Positions 1-7,364 are shown, numbered from the stretch's first letter. The stretch: DNA of 25,558 bases from an uncultured Butyricicoccus sp. (GCA_900557315.1 USSI01000003.1:1-25558); one strand, 5' to 3'. The notes: generated by a model from the sequence alone, not told the origin. Numbers and translations are program-made.

Positions 1-206
1 GAGTCCCGAATTTACGCAGGAACATTGCGTTTTTGCCAAAAAGGCGCAAAGCCTTCCGGCTGATAGCAGTTATCTCAACCGCCCGATTGTCGGACCTACT
101 CCGCCGAAGTTACCTGCCCTTGGCAGCAATCTCCGGCATCATCGCGTTTTACCTGCTTTGCAGGTGCCTTTATAGATTACTACAAGCATTTCCTAAAGTC
201 AAGCGT
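1..206. other. Region with no supported gene
   Basis: I see no convincing gene here. An open frame on the plus strand over about 33-299 has no good ribosome binding site, no recognisable family and runs into inverted repeats, so I treat it as chance. There is a short hairpin ACCTGC-TTT-GCAGGT at 151-165, and a loose one around 25-49. Left of position 1 is unknown. Confidence 0.5.
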
Positions 207-238
207 TTACACAAAATTTCTGCAAAAATTTTGTGTAA
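207..238. repeat. Perfect 13-bp inverted repeat
   Basis: TTACACAAAATTT at 207-219 is matched by its exact reverse complement at 226-238, with a 6-base spacer (CTGCAA). It is AT-rich in a GC-rich window and lies about 75 bases beyond the end of the anti-sigma gene. It could be a protein-binding dyad, or part of a terminator for transcripts arriving from either side. The sequence does not decide between these. Confidence 0.6.
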
Positions 239-283
239 GGCTCCAAAATTTTTTGACGGCCTCACAAAGCACCTGTTTACAGC

Positions 284-307
284 AAAAATGGCGGCATAGC
301 CATTTTT
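284..307 (-). terminator. Likely terminator of the dusB-sigma-anti-sigma operon
   Basis: AAAAATGGC (284-292) and GCCATTTTT (299-307) form a 9-bp stem with a 6-base loop, starting 7 bases past the anti-sigma stop codon. Read leftward, the right arm of the hairpin ends in a run of five T, as in a rho-independent terminator. The stem is short, so strength is uncertain. Confidence 0.6.
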
Positions 308-313
308 TTGCGT

Positions 314-1318
314 TCATCCGTTCACAACAACCAGTATCCAGGAAGACGCCTTACTGTCGATCGTCAGGCCGGCTTCCTCGTAGCTGGCGACCGTGTAGCC
401 CGCGTTTTCAACCGCATCCAGCGTATCCTGCAGCGTCGTGAGGTTGTTGTCCAGCAGGAACCACGAAGCTTCGTTGTCCGTCGCCAGCAGCTCGCCGCCG
501 ATATCCGGCAGTTCGCCGCCGCCCTGCGCCAGATAGCAATGCGAAACGGTCATCGCGCGCAGCGACTCGGGTACCTCGACAGCCTGCACCTCGCTTCCGG
601 CCGTCATGGCCGCAGGCGCATCGGCGCTTTCCGCCGCTGCGCTTTTGCTGCCCGACGAACCGGGGGTAATCGTAGCCGCGTCCACGCTTTGCTGGCTGTC
701 CTGCGCGCTCCCGTCCGTCTGTGTGTCCTCTTCCGTTCCAGCCGCGTCATGCGGTTCAGCTGACACGGGCGGCTGTGTCTGTGCCGAATACAGGGCAGCG
801 CCCGTGCTTCCGGTCCCGCCCGAAGCCTGCGCGGTTTCTTCGGATGCGCCCGCATCCACATCCGCCGTTACACCGGCATCCTCTGCCGCCCCCTTCACGA
901 CAGCGCTCATATCCGTGTCGGCGGCCGCCGCGCTGTCCGCCGGCGCACCCTCGGCCGTGACGTCCGAACGCGTTACCGTGCTGAACATCGGCAGCAGGCC
1001 GCCGCCCAGCACCACCAGCACCACAACTGCGGCCGCGGCCACCATGGTAAACACCGGCATACGGCGCACGGGCTTTTCCGGCTGCACCACCTTGAGCTTG
1101 CTTTCCTGCTCCAGGCGCTGCATGATGCTCTCATGCAGGCCCTCGGGCGGTTCGGCCTCCTCAGCGAACAGCGCCCGCATCTGCTCCATATCCTCCCTGA
1201 GCGCGGCGCACGAGGGGCATTCCGCCAGATGCGCCTCGAGTTTTTCGCTCTCGGAATCGGTCAGCGTGCCATCCAGGCTGTTCGAGCAGAGCTGCTCAAA
1301 ATATTCTTCATCACTCAT
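314..1318 (-). CDS. Zinc-finger anti-sigma factor with long extracellular region
   Basis: The product (334 residues) is probably the membrane-bound inhibitor of the ECF sigma factor encoded just upstream. Residues 1-75 form a cytoplasmic zf-HC2-type domain with H30, C34 and C37 in an HxxxCxxC arrangement. A hydrophobic membrane segment spans about 88-110. Residues about 117-250 are a low-complexity stalk rich in Ala, Ser, Thr, Gly, Asp and Glu, followed by a compact C-terminal domain of about 80 residues that I do not recognise. The start codon overlaps the sigma gene stop in an ATGA junction, which implies translational coupling. Family knowledge: such proteins hold the sigma factor until a signal destroys or alters them. 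The signal here is unknown; the C-terminal domain is the likely sensor. Confidence 0.88.
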   Translation of the reverse strand: MSDEEYFEQLCSNSLDGTLTDSESEKLEAHLAECPSCAALREDMEQMRALFAEEAEPPEGLHESIMQRLEQESKLKVVQPEKPVRRMPVFTMVAAAAVVVLVVLGGGLLPMFSTVTRSDVTAEGAPADSAAAADTDMSAVVKGAAEDAGVTADVDAGASEETAQASGGTGSTGAALYSAQTQPPVSAEPHDAAGTEEDTQTDGSAQDSQQSVDAATITPGSSGSKSAAAESADAPAAMTAGSEVQAVEVPESLRAMTVSHCYLAQGGGELPDIGGELLATDNEASWFLLDNNLTTLQDTLDAVENAGYTVASYEEAGLTIDSKASSWILVVVNG

Positions 1319-1920
1319 GCGTCCCCGCCTCCTTTCGTATCATTAGACGCGGCGGACGGCAAAAGGTTCCCTCTCCGCAGTAAAACCGTGCGCAGCGCGA
1401 TACGCGCACGCGACAGGCGCGACTTGACCGTACCCTCGCTGATCTCAAGCACCTCCGCGATCTCGGTATAACTCAGCCCGGACACATCGCGCAGCAGCAC
1501 GATGCGGCGGTGCTCTTCGCTGACCTCATCGAGCGCCGCGGCCAGTTCGCGCCCCAGCTCGCGGTTGTCCAGATGCTCCTCGGGGGTGGGCGCCGTATCC
1601 GGGATCGGCCGTTCGCTGTCTTCCTCCCCTATCACAAGCGGCTGGGTCTGGGGCTGGGCGTGCTTGTGGCGTGCAAAGTCCACACACAGGTTCATCGTGA
1701 TGCGGAACAGCCAGGTGGAAAAGCCGCTGTCCCCGCGGAAGGATTCGATCGATCGCCATGCGCGCAGGAATACTTCCTGCGTGATGTCCGCCGCATCCTC
1801 CGGCGAGCCGGACGAGCGCAGCGCCACTGCGTAGACCCGCTTTTCATAGAGCCGAACCAGCTCCTCGAATGCATGCAGGTCCCCGCGGCGCGCCCGCGCC
1901 AGTATATGCTTTTCGTCCAC
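1315..1920 (-). CDS. ECF (extracytoplasmic function) RNA polymerase sigma factor
   Basis: This 201-residue protein is a group 4 sigma-70 factor. Region 2 spans about 18-84 and contains the typical DAADITQEVFLRAW stretch (42-55) used for core binding and -10 recognition. An acidic, proline-containing linker (about 88-115) leads to region 4 at about 129-177, whose helix-turn-helix includes LSYTEIAEVLEISEGTVKSR. It has neither region 1 nor region 3, as usual for ECF factors. It begins 24 bases after dusB and ends in a 4-base ATGA overlap with its putative anti-sigma partner. It would direct transcription of a stress or envelope regulon, perhaps including itself; no matching promoter could be identified. 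The resemblance is to the SigW/RpoE type, but I would not assign a specific name. Confidence 0.95.
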   Translation of the reverse strand: MDEKHILARARRGDLHAFEELVRLYEKRVYAVALRSSGSPEDAADITQEVFLRAWRSIESFRGDSGFSTWLFRITMNLCVDFARHKHAQPQTQPLVIGEEDSERPIPDTAPTPEEHLDNRELGRELAAALDEVSEEHRRIVLLRDVSGLSYTEIAEVLEISEGTVKSRLSRARIALRTVLLRRGNLLPSAASNDTKGGGDA

Positions 1921-1944
1921 GTCTCACGCCTCCCCTCGATGATG

Positions 1945-2928
1945 TCACTCCGCCGCCCGGCCCGCGACTGCGTTTTTCAGCTCCTCGGCCAGCGCGTACA
2001 GCTGCTCCATGCGCTCAAGCGCACAGATGCGCGTTTTGAACGCCTTGAGCCCGCGTTCGTATTTCAGATAGCAGTTCACATGGCGGCGCGCTTCCAGCAT
2101 GGCGACGTGCTCGCCCTTCTGCGCCGCCGCCAGTTCGATCTGGCGCACCGCCGTATCCATCCGCTCGGCAAACGGCGGCAGCGGCGGGCACACCCCGGTT
2201 TCCAGCAGGGTGTTTGCCCGCTCAAAAATCCACGGGTCGCCGAGTGCGCCCCGTCCAATCATCGCCATATCCGCGCCGGTGTAGTCCAAAATACGCACCG
2301 CATCCTCCGGTTTGGCCACGTCGCCGTTGGCGATGACCGGGATGGAGACCGTCTGCTTGACGGCTTTGATGATGTCCCAATCCGCCTTCCCGCTGTACTG
2401 CTGGGCGCGGGTGCGGCCATGCACGGTAATCGCCGCCGCGCCCGCTGCTTCGGCCATGCGCGCAAACTCGATGCAGTTGACGCTCTTTTCGTCCCAGCCC
2501 TTGCGGAACTTGACCGTCACCGGCACATCCACCGCCCGCACAACCGCCTCGATCACGCGTGCGGCAAGCGCCGGGTCGCGCATCAGCGCGGAGCCGTCCC
2601 CATTGTTCACGATCTTGGGCGCAGGGCAGCCCATATTGATATCTATAACCGCACAGCCCGAAACCGCGCGCGCGATTTTCGCGCCCTCCGCCATGGTTTC
2701 CGGCTCGTGGCCGAAAATCTGCGCCGCTGCGGGCTGCTCGTTTTCCGCCAGCTCGAGCAGGCGCGGGGTTTTTTTATCCTGATAGCACAGCGCTTTGGTG
2801 GAGACCATCTCGGTCACCGTGAGCGCCGCGCCGTGTTCCCGGCAGATCTGCCGGAAGGCGCGGTCGGTCACGCCTGCCATCGGCGCAAGCGCCAGACGCC
2901 CGGCAAGCGTTACACAGCCGATTTGCAT
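1945..2928 (-). CDS. dusB: tRNA-dihydrouridine synthase
   Basis: A 327-residue flavoenzyme that reduces specific uridines in the tRNA D-loop to dihydrouridine, using FMN and NADPH. Visible motifs include APMAGVTD (15-22) for FMN binding, QIFG (70-73), the catalytic cysteine C101 in NMGCPAPK, KFRKGW (141-146), and HGRTRAQ (171-177). The C-terminal helical domain (about 250-327) is present, so length is normal. The best match is the bacterial DusB type, which is often linked to other genes in Firmicutes. It is the first gene of a leftward operon with the sigma and anti-sigma genes, 24 bases apart. Placing a tRNA modification gene first means the sigma factor may be read from the same housekeeping promoter. 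Confidence 0.95.
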   Translation of the reverse strand: MQIGCVTLAGRLALAPMAGVTDRAFRQICREHGAALTVTEMVSTKALCYQDKKTPRLLELAENEQPAAAQIFGHEPETMAEGAKIARAVSGCAVIDINMGCPAPKIVNNGDGSALMRDPALAARVIEAVVRAVDVPVTVKFRKGWDEKSVNCIEFARMAEAAGAAAITVHGRTRAQQYSGKADWDIIKAVKQTVSIPVIANGDVAKPEDAVRILDYTGADMAMIGRGALGDPWIFERANTLLETGVCPPLPPFAERMDTAVRQIELAAAQKGEHVAMLEARRHVNCYLKYERGLKAFKTRICALERMEQLYALAEELKNAVAGRAAE

Positions 2929-2963
2929 ACTTCTCCCCCACTGTGCAAAATTTTACGCAGTAT

Positions 2964-3000
2964 ATTTTATCATAAGCCCCCACTGATTGCAACTTGCAAT
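2964..3000 (-). promoter_or_regulatory. dusB promoter with palindromic operator over the -35 box
   Basis: Read leftward, TTGCAA (2987-2992) and TAAAAT (2964-2969) are separated by exactly 17 bases and lie about 36 bases before the dusB start codon. The -35 box is part of a perfect 15-bp palindrome, ATTGCAA-C-TTGCAAT, at 2986-3000. A repressor bound there would block polymerase. The promoter match and palindrome are seen directly; the regulatory role is inferred. Confidence 0.6.
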
Positions 3001-3059
3001 GTGGTGACAAAACCGTGCGCGGCGGTATCCGGCCGCCCAGGTCTATTCCGCCCTTGCTG

Positions 3060-3113
3060 TTGACAGACCGCTTTGCTTCAGCTATAATATTAGTAAATTA
3101 GTAATTTAGTAAT
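3060..3113 (+). promoter_or_regulatory. Consensus sigma-A promoter followed by three tandem 8-bp repeats
   Basis: TTGACA (3060-3065) and TATAAT (3083-3088) are perfect consensus boxes with the ideal 17-base spacer, pointing right toward the small GIY-YIG-like gene. Immediately downstream, at 3090-3113, TTAGTAA(A/T) occurs three times head to tail, covering the expected transcription start. The repeats could be an operator or an AT-rich initially transcribed region. Confidence 0.8.
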
Positions 3114-3136
3114 TGTTCTGAGAAAGGAGGTTCCCT

Positions 3137-3478
3137 ATGGACAAGCAGCAGCGCCGTGAAGCAGCCGCAGCGTACAAGGCAAGGCTGCAGCAGGGCGGCG
3201 TATTCCAGATCCGCAACACCAGGAACGGCCGCATCCTGCTGCGCCGCACGACCGATCTGCGCGGCAGCCGGAACCGCTTCCAGTTTGCGCAGATGACCGG
3301 CTCGTGCACGGATTATGCCCTGCAGGCCGAATGGGGCCGGGACGGAAGCGCGTTTGTATTTGAGGTGCTCGAGGAACTGGAGCAGAAGGAAACGCAGACC
3401 GAAGCCGAGTTCAAGGCGGCGGTGGAAGCGTGTTACGAGCACTGGCAGGAAAAGCTGGCGGATACGCCGCAATACTGA
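3137..3478 (+). CDS. Small degenerate GIY-YIG-fold protein
   Basis: A 113-residue protein preceded by a near-perfect Shine-Dalgarno (AAAGGAGGT) and a consensus promoter, so it is probably well expressed. Its layout resembles the small stand-alone Firmicutes proteins annotated as GIY-YIG nuclease family: a charged N-terminal helix (1-19), then GVFQI at 21-25 in place of G(I/V)Y, then NGRILLR at 30-36 in place of NGxxYIG, then a helix with R42, R45 and R47, and a charged C-terminal helical part rich in Glu and Lys. Both signature tyrosines are missing, so nuclease activity is doubtful; a nucleic-acid-binding role is possible. It is monocistronic, between the divergent dusB promoter and a terminator. 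Family assignment is by overall pattern and is moderately sure. Confidence 0.7.
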   Translation: MDKQQRREAAAAYKARLQQGGVFQIRNTRNGRILLRRTTDLRGSRNRFQFAQMTGSCTDYALQAEWGRDGSAFVFEVLEELEQKETQTEAEFKAAVEACYEHWQEKLADTPQY

Positions 3479-3499
3479 TCCCCTGGCGGTTTGGATCAA

Positions 3500-3530
3500 A
3501 AAAAGCTCCCCAAGGGGAGCTTTTTGTTTT
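3500..3530. terminator. Bidirectional rho-independent terminator
   Basis: AAAAAGCTCCCC and GGGGAGCTTTTT face each other at 3500-3525, with runs of A on the left and T on the right, plus a further T-run at 3527-3530. It lies between the convergent GIY-YIG-like and DedA genes and suits both. Confidence 0.92.
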
Positions 3531-3536
3531 CTTCCA

Positions 3537-4043
3537 TCACAGCATGGACAATATCTTTTCACTGAAGAAATAGCCGAACGAGATGAGCGCGGTATTCCAG
3601 ACCGCGATCCCCAGCGCCGACCAGCCGATAAACCAACGCACCGGCATCCGGATCAGCCCTGCGGGGATGGAAACGATTGTGCGCAGTACCGGGATGATGC
3701 GGCAGAGCGCCAGCCCGCGACCATGCTGTGCGTCAATGTACTCATGGCACCTCTTGACAAAAGAACGGAATTTCTCGCTTTTGCCGAAAATCTTCTCCAT
3801 GATCGGCTCGCCGCCCCAGTAACAGATCGCGTAGATCACCAGGCTGCCGCCCACACCGCACACCACGCTGAGCACAATCGTCAGCAGCAGGGACAGCTCG
3901 CTCTGCGCGATCAGCACGCCGATGGACGGCATGATAACGCCCGCCGGGAACCCGGGCAAATTCATATATTCGCAGAAAATGACAGCACAGACCAGGATCA
4001 GTCCGTATTGATGAAACAGTGAAAAAAATTGGTCGGCTGTCAT
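3537..4043 (-). CDS. DedA/VTT-family membrane protein
   Basis: This 168-residue, strongly hydrophobic protein has the layout of the DedA (SNARE-associated/VTT) family. It has an N-terminal hydrophobic segment, a re-entrant-like stretch (NLPGFPAGVIMPSIGVL, about 28-44), the GxxG-type membrane segment around 60-75, the basic amphipathic region with FxKRxxE-like spacing (about 92-106), and the family signature RIIPVLRTIVSIPAGLIRMP (about 115-134) with its key arginines. Family members affect membrane potential, envelope integrity and, in recent work, undecaprenyl-phosphate or phospholipid flipping. The start is supported by AGGAG 9 bases upstream. It is slightly shorter than the usual 190-220 residues but contains the core. 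It appears monocistronic. Confidence 0.88.
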   Translation of the reverse strand: MTADQFFSLFHQYGLILVCAVIFCEYMNLPGFPAGVIMPSIGVLIAQSELSLLLTIVLSVVCGVGGSLVIYAICYWGGEPIMEKIFGKSEKFRSFVKRCHEYIDAQHGRGLALCRIIPVLRTIVSIPAGLIRMPVRWFIGWSALGIAVWNTALISFGYFFSEKILSML

Positions 4044-4074
4044 GCTTCTACGCTCCTAAACTTTCCTTTTCTTT

Positions 4075-4103
4075 AGTATAACAAGCCTTTTCCGGCAAAA
4101 CAA
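4075..4103 (-). promoter_or_regulatory. Promoter of the DedA gene
   Basis: Read leftward, TTGTTT (4098-4103) and TATACT (4075-4080) are separated by 17 bases and lie about 32 bases upstream of the DedA start codon. This is a reasonable sigma-A promoter. Confidence 0.6.
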
Positions 4104-4134
4104 GGCTGCGGGCGCGCAATTTTCAAATCGTTTA

Positions 4135-4164
4135 CAAAAAAGAGGCCGCCCGCGGACGGCCTCT
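4135..4164 (-). terminator. Rho-independent terminator of the rubredoxin gene
   Basis: AGAGGCCG (4141-4148) and CGGCCTCT (4157-4164) form an 8-bp GC-rich stem with an 8-base loop that is itself largely GC. Read leftward it is followed by a run of T (4135-4140). It starts 12 bases after the rubredoxin stop codon. Confidence 0.88.
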
Positions 4165-4176
4165 TCTGCTCCTGGT

Positions 4177-4335
4177 TTATGCCGGCTCGAACTCATCCTT
4201 GCCGACCGCGCACAGCGGGCACACCCAGCTGTCCGGAATGTCCTCAAACGCCGTGCCGGGCGCAACGCCGTTGTCCGGGTCCCCCTCGGCAGGGTCATAA
4301 ATATATCCGCAAATCTTGCATACATATTTGGTCAT
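4177..4335 (-). CDS. Rubredoxin
   Basis: A 52-residue gene that reads [11 protein letters not shown] at its start and carries the two rubredoxin iron-binding pairs: C6-x2-C9 ([10 protein letters not shown]) and C39-x2-C42 ([13 protein letters not shown]). The PDNGVAPGT and DSWVCPLC stretches are typical. The single iron centre transfers one electron in the cytoplasm; in anaerobic clostridia rubredoxin commonly feeds superoxide reductase, flavodiiron proteins or rubrerythrin in oxygen defence. Start choice is supported by AAAGGAG 8 bases before the ATG. The gene stands alone with its own promoter, palindromic operator and terminator, so it is likely induced independently. It is short enough to be missed by gene callers with a 60-residue cutoff. 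Confidence 0.96.
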   Translation of the reverse strand: MTKYVCKICGYIYDPAEGDPDNGVAPGTAFEDIPDSWVCPLCAVGKDEFEPA

Positions 4336-4354
4336 CTTTATTGCTCCTTTTTCT

Positions 4355-4392
4355 TATTGATATTTTATATCAATATATAATAATTCTCACAA
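4355..4392 (-). promoter_or_regulatory. Rubredoxin promoter with palindromic operator on the -10 box
   Basis: Read leftward, TTGTGA (4387-4392) and TATAAA (4364-4369) have a 17-base spacer. A 9-bp inverted repeat, TATTGATAT (4355-4363) and ATATCAATA (4367-4375) around a 3-base centre, covers the -10 box. This arrangement suggests repression. The AT-rich dyad is of the general sort bound by Fur/PerR-type or Rrf2-type regulators, but it is not a clear match to a known box. Confidence 0.65.
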
Positions 4393-4451
4393 AAAGTCTA
4401 TAGGATTAGTGCACAATATCCTCTGCGGAAATCCACCCATTTTTGCCGGAT

Positions 4452-4715
4452 TCACATGAGCAGGCAGGCCACGGCCCAGGCCGCGCTTGCCGCCAGCACG
4501 CCGGCTGCAAACGCAATCGCCAATTTCCAGTACAGCGACATCCTGCGGCGGCGACCCGTCCGGCCCGCCAGATATCCGTTGGCGATTCTGCACGCCTCCC
4601 GCACCGCGTCCCGGCGCGGTACGCTGTAATCCCTGACAACAAAGATCGCCTGCTCAAACAGCCCGCTCTCGTCCGGCCGTACGACCACCACGCGCTGGCT
4701 CACACCTTTCACCAT
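4452..4715 (-). CDS. Small single-pass membrane protein of unknown function
   Basis: An 87-residue protein. Residues 1-53 are soluble and begin MVKGVSQRVVVVRPDESG, with a pattern (FEQAIFVVRD at about 20-29, followed by a charged helix DAVREACRIANGYL) that I believe recurs in Oscillospiraceae as an uncharacterised small protein. A basic RRRR cluster at 55-58 precedes one hydrophobic helix (about 62-86), predicting a C-terminally anchored protein with the soluble part in the cytoplasm. The ribosome binding site GGGAGGG lies 7 bases before the ATG. It follows spoIIE on the same strand by 68 bases with no clear terminator between, so cotranscription with spoIIE and a sporulation-linked role are possible but unproven. 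Confidence 0.75.
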   Translation of the reverse strand: MVKGVSQRVVVVRPDESGLFEQAIFVVRDYSVPRRDAVREACRIANGYLAGRTGRRRRMSLYWKLAIAFAAGVLAASAAWAVACLLM

Positions 4716-4783
4716 GGCAAATCCCTCCCTTTTTCAGCAGTATTGCCCAAAAGGGAAGAAGTTATCCACGTTCCCATGATTTG

Positions 4784-7129
4784 CTACAGCTTTTCGATGC
4801 GCATGACCAGTGCGGTGCGGTCGTCGTCGTGCCCGCGGCCCTTCGCCTCGGTGACCAGCCGCGCGGCCAGTTCTTTCGGGCTGTCCCCCGCATGGGCAAG
4901 GAGCAGTTCGCGCACCCATCCGTCCTCCATGCCGTCTGAAATGCCGTCCGACAGCATGATGAACAGGTCCCCGTGGCCGAACCGCAGCGGCACCGGCTCG
5001 CCCAGCCCATCCTCCTCCGCAAGGCCGATCGGCAGCGCCTTGCCGGACAGGATGGTCCACTGCCCGCCCATGCGCAGGTAGGAGGGCGCGGCGCCGCACT
5101 TGAGGCTTTCCGCCTTGCCCGTAAACAGGTCGAGCGTGAGCGCGTCCAGCGTGGTAAACCGTGTGCCGTCCGACCGCAGACGCAGTGCGGGGGACACGGC
5201 TTTCAGCGCGTCCGCGATCGTGATGCCCGCGCGCAGGAAGCGCTCGAGCGAGGTGACCAGCAGGCGGCTGTCCTGCGAGGCCGCCGTGCCCGTCCCCATG
5301 CCGTCCGCGAGCAGCAGGCAGGCCACCCCCGCGTCGGTCAGGAAATAGCAACCCGTGTCGCCCGAGACCGTGGAATCCTCCTTCTGCTGCCGCCCGATGC
5401 CGACGACCGCGCGGAACGGCGCGCGCTCGCGCAGTTCAAGGTATACCGCATCATCGCGCTCCACTTTTTTCGGCCGCGTCAGGCCGACGCCAAGCAGCGC
5501 GGAAAGCCCGGCGGAAAACCCCTCGCCCTGCTGCAGCACGTCGTCAATGCCCTCGCCGTACAGCTCGATCACCAGACGCCCCTGCGCGTCGCGCACCGCG
5601 CACACGTGGTCAATCCACCCGAAGGCGGACGCATACCGCCGCACCTGCCGCTCCATCATGGGCTGGGCGGTCACGTCCTGCGTGACCTCCGCGCCGAGCT
5701 GCCGCAGGATGTCCGTGATGCCCGCGTACTGCCGCGCGAGCAGATTGCGGTTTTCCTCCTGCTGACGCCGAAGGCTCTGGCGCTCGCGCAGCGCAAACAG
5801 CGCGCTGTTGATTGCGCGCATCAGCTCGGGCAGATGCACACAGCGCGAGGCAAAATGATAGGGGAAATCGGTCAGCTCGGCACGGCCGCGCCTCAGCATG
5901 GGCTGGGTCACGTCGTTGAACGCCGCGAGCGTGGTCACATAATCGCGCTGCCAGCATTGCGAGCACAGCACGCAGTGTTTGCACACGCGGTCGCTCGCAC
6001 GGTCAAACACCACGCGCACGTTCTCATCCCCTGCCGCGCGGCCCTCACTGATGCCGTTGAGCATGGCGAGGTACATTTCGTAAAACGCCTGCGCCGCCTC
6101 GGTCGCGCACTTCCCTGCGGTCTGCCGCACGCTGCGGCGCGCGGACTCGCCCATCAGAGAATCCGGCAGCAGGCTGCGCCGCACCGCTTCCCACACCATG
6201 GGCGGCAGGGCGGCAAAGGCTGCGACCGCGCAGATCAGCTCCAAAATAAGCGGCACGAACAGCGCGTGGTCCACCCCCAGCATGGACGCGCACAGGCCGG
6301 AGGCGAGCGCGCACACCGCGAACCAGCCGCGCCCGTTGTCCCGGAACAGCCCGGCAACCAGCGCGCACAGGCCGTAGCAGCAGGTGAACAGCGCGCCGTA
6401 TCCCACGCACAGGTCCATCGCCGCGCCGAACGCCACACCCGCTGCGGCGCCGGCCGTCGATCCGCCAAGGTATGCCGCCGCAAGCACCAGCAGCAGCGAC
6501 AGCACGCGCGCGGGCGCGAGCAGGCCGAACAGCGTCAGGTCGGACAGGCTGAGCAGCACGGTCGCGGACAGCGCCAGCAGGGTCGCGGGCCGCCGCCAGT
6601 CGTTCTCCTCGCTCGGGGGGGAAAGCGCCGCGCCGTACACCCGGCACGCGCCGAAGGTCAGCCCCTGCACGGCAAGGAAGGTGAGCACCGCCGATGCGTC
6701 CAGCGCCGGGCCGACGGGCAGGAACACAAAGGTACACACTGCGCCCGCCAGCGCTGCAACCGTTGGGGCGAACCACCGCGCCGTCACCACGCGCAGCCCG
6801 GCGCACACGCCCATCACGCACAGCACAAGCAGGGCTGCCGCCGCATAAACGCCGCTTTTCAGCCCGTCGCCCAGCAGCATGACCCCGCAGATCACGCCGC
6901 CGATCGCAGAAAGCCCCGCCCCGCGCGCCATCAGCGCCGCAGCCATTGCCAGGCCGAAAGGGGCATAACCGCCGAATACCGTACCGCGCGCGAGCACCGC
7001 GCACAATACAAACCGCTGCACGCCGGTCACCAGTGTATGCAGATGCTCCTCATTCCAGAGCTGCGCCACAGCCGCCGCCAGCCGTCCCGGCAGGCGCGGC
7101 GCAGCCCGTTTTGTCTTTTGCTTGTCCAT
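4784..7129 (-). CDS. spoIIE: Stage II sporulation protein E, PP2C-type phosphatase
   Basis: A 781-residue membrane phosphatase that in endospore formers dephosphorylates SpoIIAA (anti-anti-sigma F) and so activates sigma F in the forespore; it also localises to the polar septum with FtsZ. The N-terminal third is a multi-pass membrane region (roughly residues 40-300, about ten hydrophobic segments). A central regulatory region with several cysteines (CKHCVLCSQCW) follows, then the PP2C domain. Metal-binding motifs are DGMG (609-612), SDGISDG (727-733) and the terminal HDDDRT (767-772). I chose the ATG at 7129, preceded by AGGGAGG, rather than an upstream frame extension of 40 residues that lacks support. 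Length is close to the usual 800-830. It is evidence that the organism sporulates, or descends from sporulators. Confidence 0.95.
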   Translation of the reverse strand: MDKQKTKRAAPRLPGRLAAAVAQLWNEEHLHTLVTGVQRFVLCAVLARGTVFGGYAPFGLAMAAALMARGAGLSAIGGVICGVMLLGDGLKSGVYAAAALLVLCVMGVCAGLRVVTARWFAPTVAALAGAVCTFVFLPVGPALDASAVLTFLAVQGLTFGACRVYGAALSPPSEENDWRRPATLLALSATVLLSLSDLTLFGLLAPARVLSLLLVLAAAYLGGSTAGAAAGVAFGAAMDLCVGYGALFTCCYGLCALVAGLFRDNGRGWFAVCALASGLCASMLGVDHALFVPLILELICAVAAFAALPPMVWEAVRRSLLPDSLMGESARRSVRQTAGKCATEAAQAFYEMYLAMLNGISEGRAAGDENVRVVFDRASDRVCKHCVLCSQCWQRDYVTTLAAFNDVTQPMLRRGRAELTDFPYHFASRCVHLPELMRAINSALFALRERQSLRRQQEENRNLLARQYAGITDILRQLGAEVTQDVTAQPMMERQVRRYASAFGWIDHVCAVRDAQGRLVIELYGEGIDDVLQQGEGFSAGLSALLGVGLTRPKKVERDDAVYLELRERAPFRAVVGIGRQQKEDSTVSGDTGCYFLTDAGVACLLLADGMGTGTAASQDSRLLVTSLERFLRAGITIADALKAVSPALRLRSDGTRFTTLDALTLDLFTGKAESLKCGAAPSYLRMGGQWTILSGKALPIGLAEEDGLGEPVPLRFGHGDLFIMLSDGISDGMEDGWVRELLLAHAGDSPKELAARLVTEAKGRGHDDDRTALVMRIEKL

Positions 7130-7322
7130 TTTCGTTATGCCTCCCTTGTTTTCCCAGTATATCCCAAATAATTTGCGGGCTTTGCCGGAAAATAACAGGG
7201 GGAATAGTGTTTTTGCAGATTTTATCCGCCGCACGGCCGCTCCCCGCATCAGGCACAGGGCAGACTGCCGTCGGGAAATGCGAAAAAGTCAATCCTGTCC
7301 CAGCCCTGCGGCAAAATACTGC

Positions 7323-7364
7323 TATACAAAACCAGTACGCGTCCGTATAATAATATCTGTACTG
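7323..7364 (+). promoter_or_regulatory. Probable promoter and dyad upstream of the PocR/AraC regulator
   Basis: The spoIIE-regulator intergenic stretch (7130-7441) carries a perfect TATAAT at 7346-7351 with a weak -35 candidate TATACA (7323-7328) at 17 bases. An inverted repeat, CAGTAC (7333-7338) and GTACTG (7359-7364), flanks the -10 box and could allow autoregulation. For spoIIE, read leftward, only a TATACT -10-like box near 7157-7162 is evident, without a good -35. I see nothing else in this stretch. Confidence 0.5.

Noticed and set aside
33..299. Open frame of 88 codons on the plus strand
   Set aside because: No ribosome binding site of quality, no recognisable family, and it crosses a perfect inverted repeat and a terminator-like hairpin.
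1510..3063. Open frame of 517 codons on the plus strand
   Set aside because: Antisense to the sigma factor and dusB genes; no family resemblance.
4973..7171. Very long open frame (732 codons) on the plus strand
   Set aside because: It is the antisense shadow of spoIIE; its translation is rich in Arg, His, Gln and Ala with no domain, typical of GC-rich antisense frames.
7130..7249. 40-residue N-terminal extension of SpoIIE
   Set aside because: The internal ATG at 7129 has a good ribosome binding site and gives the normal family length; the extension has none.
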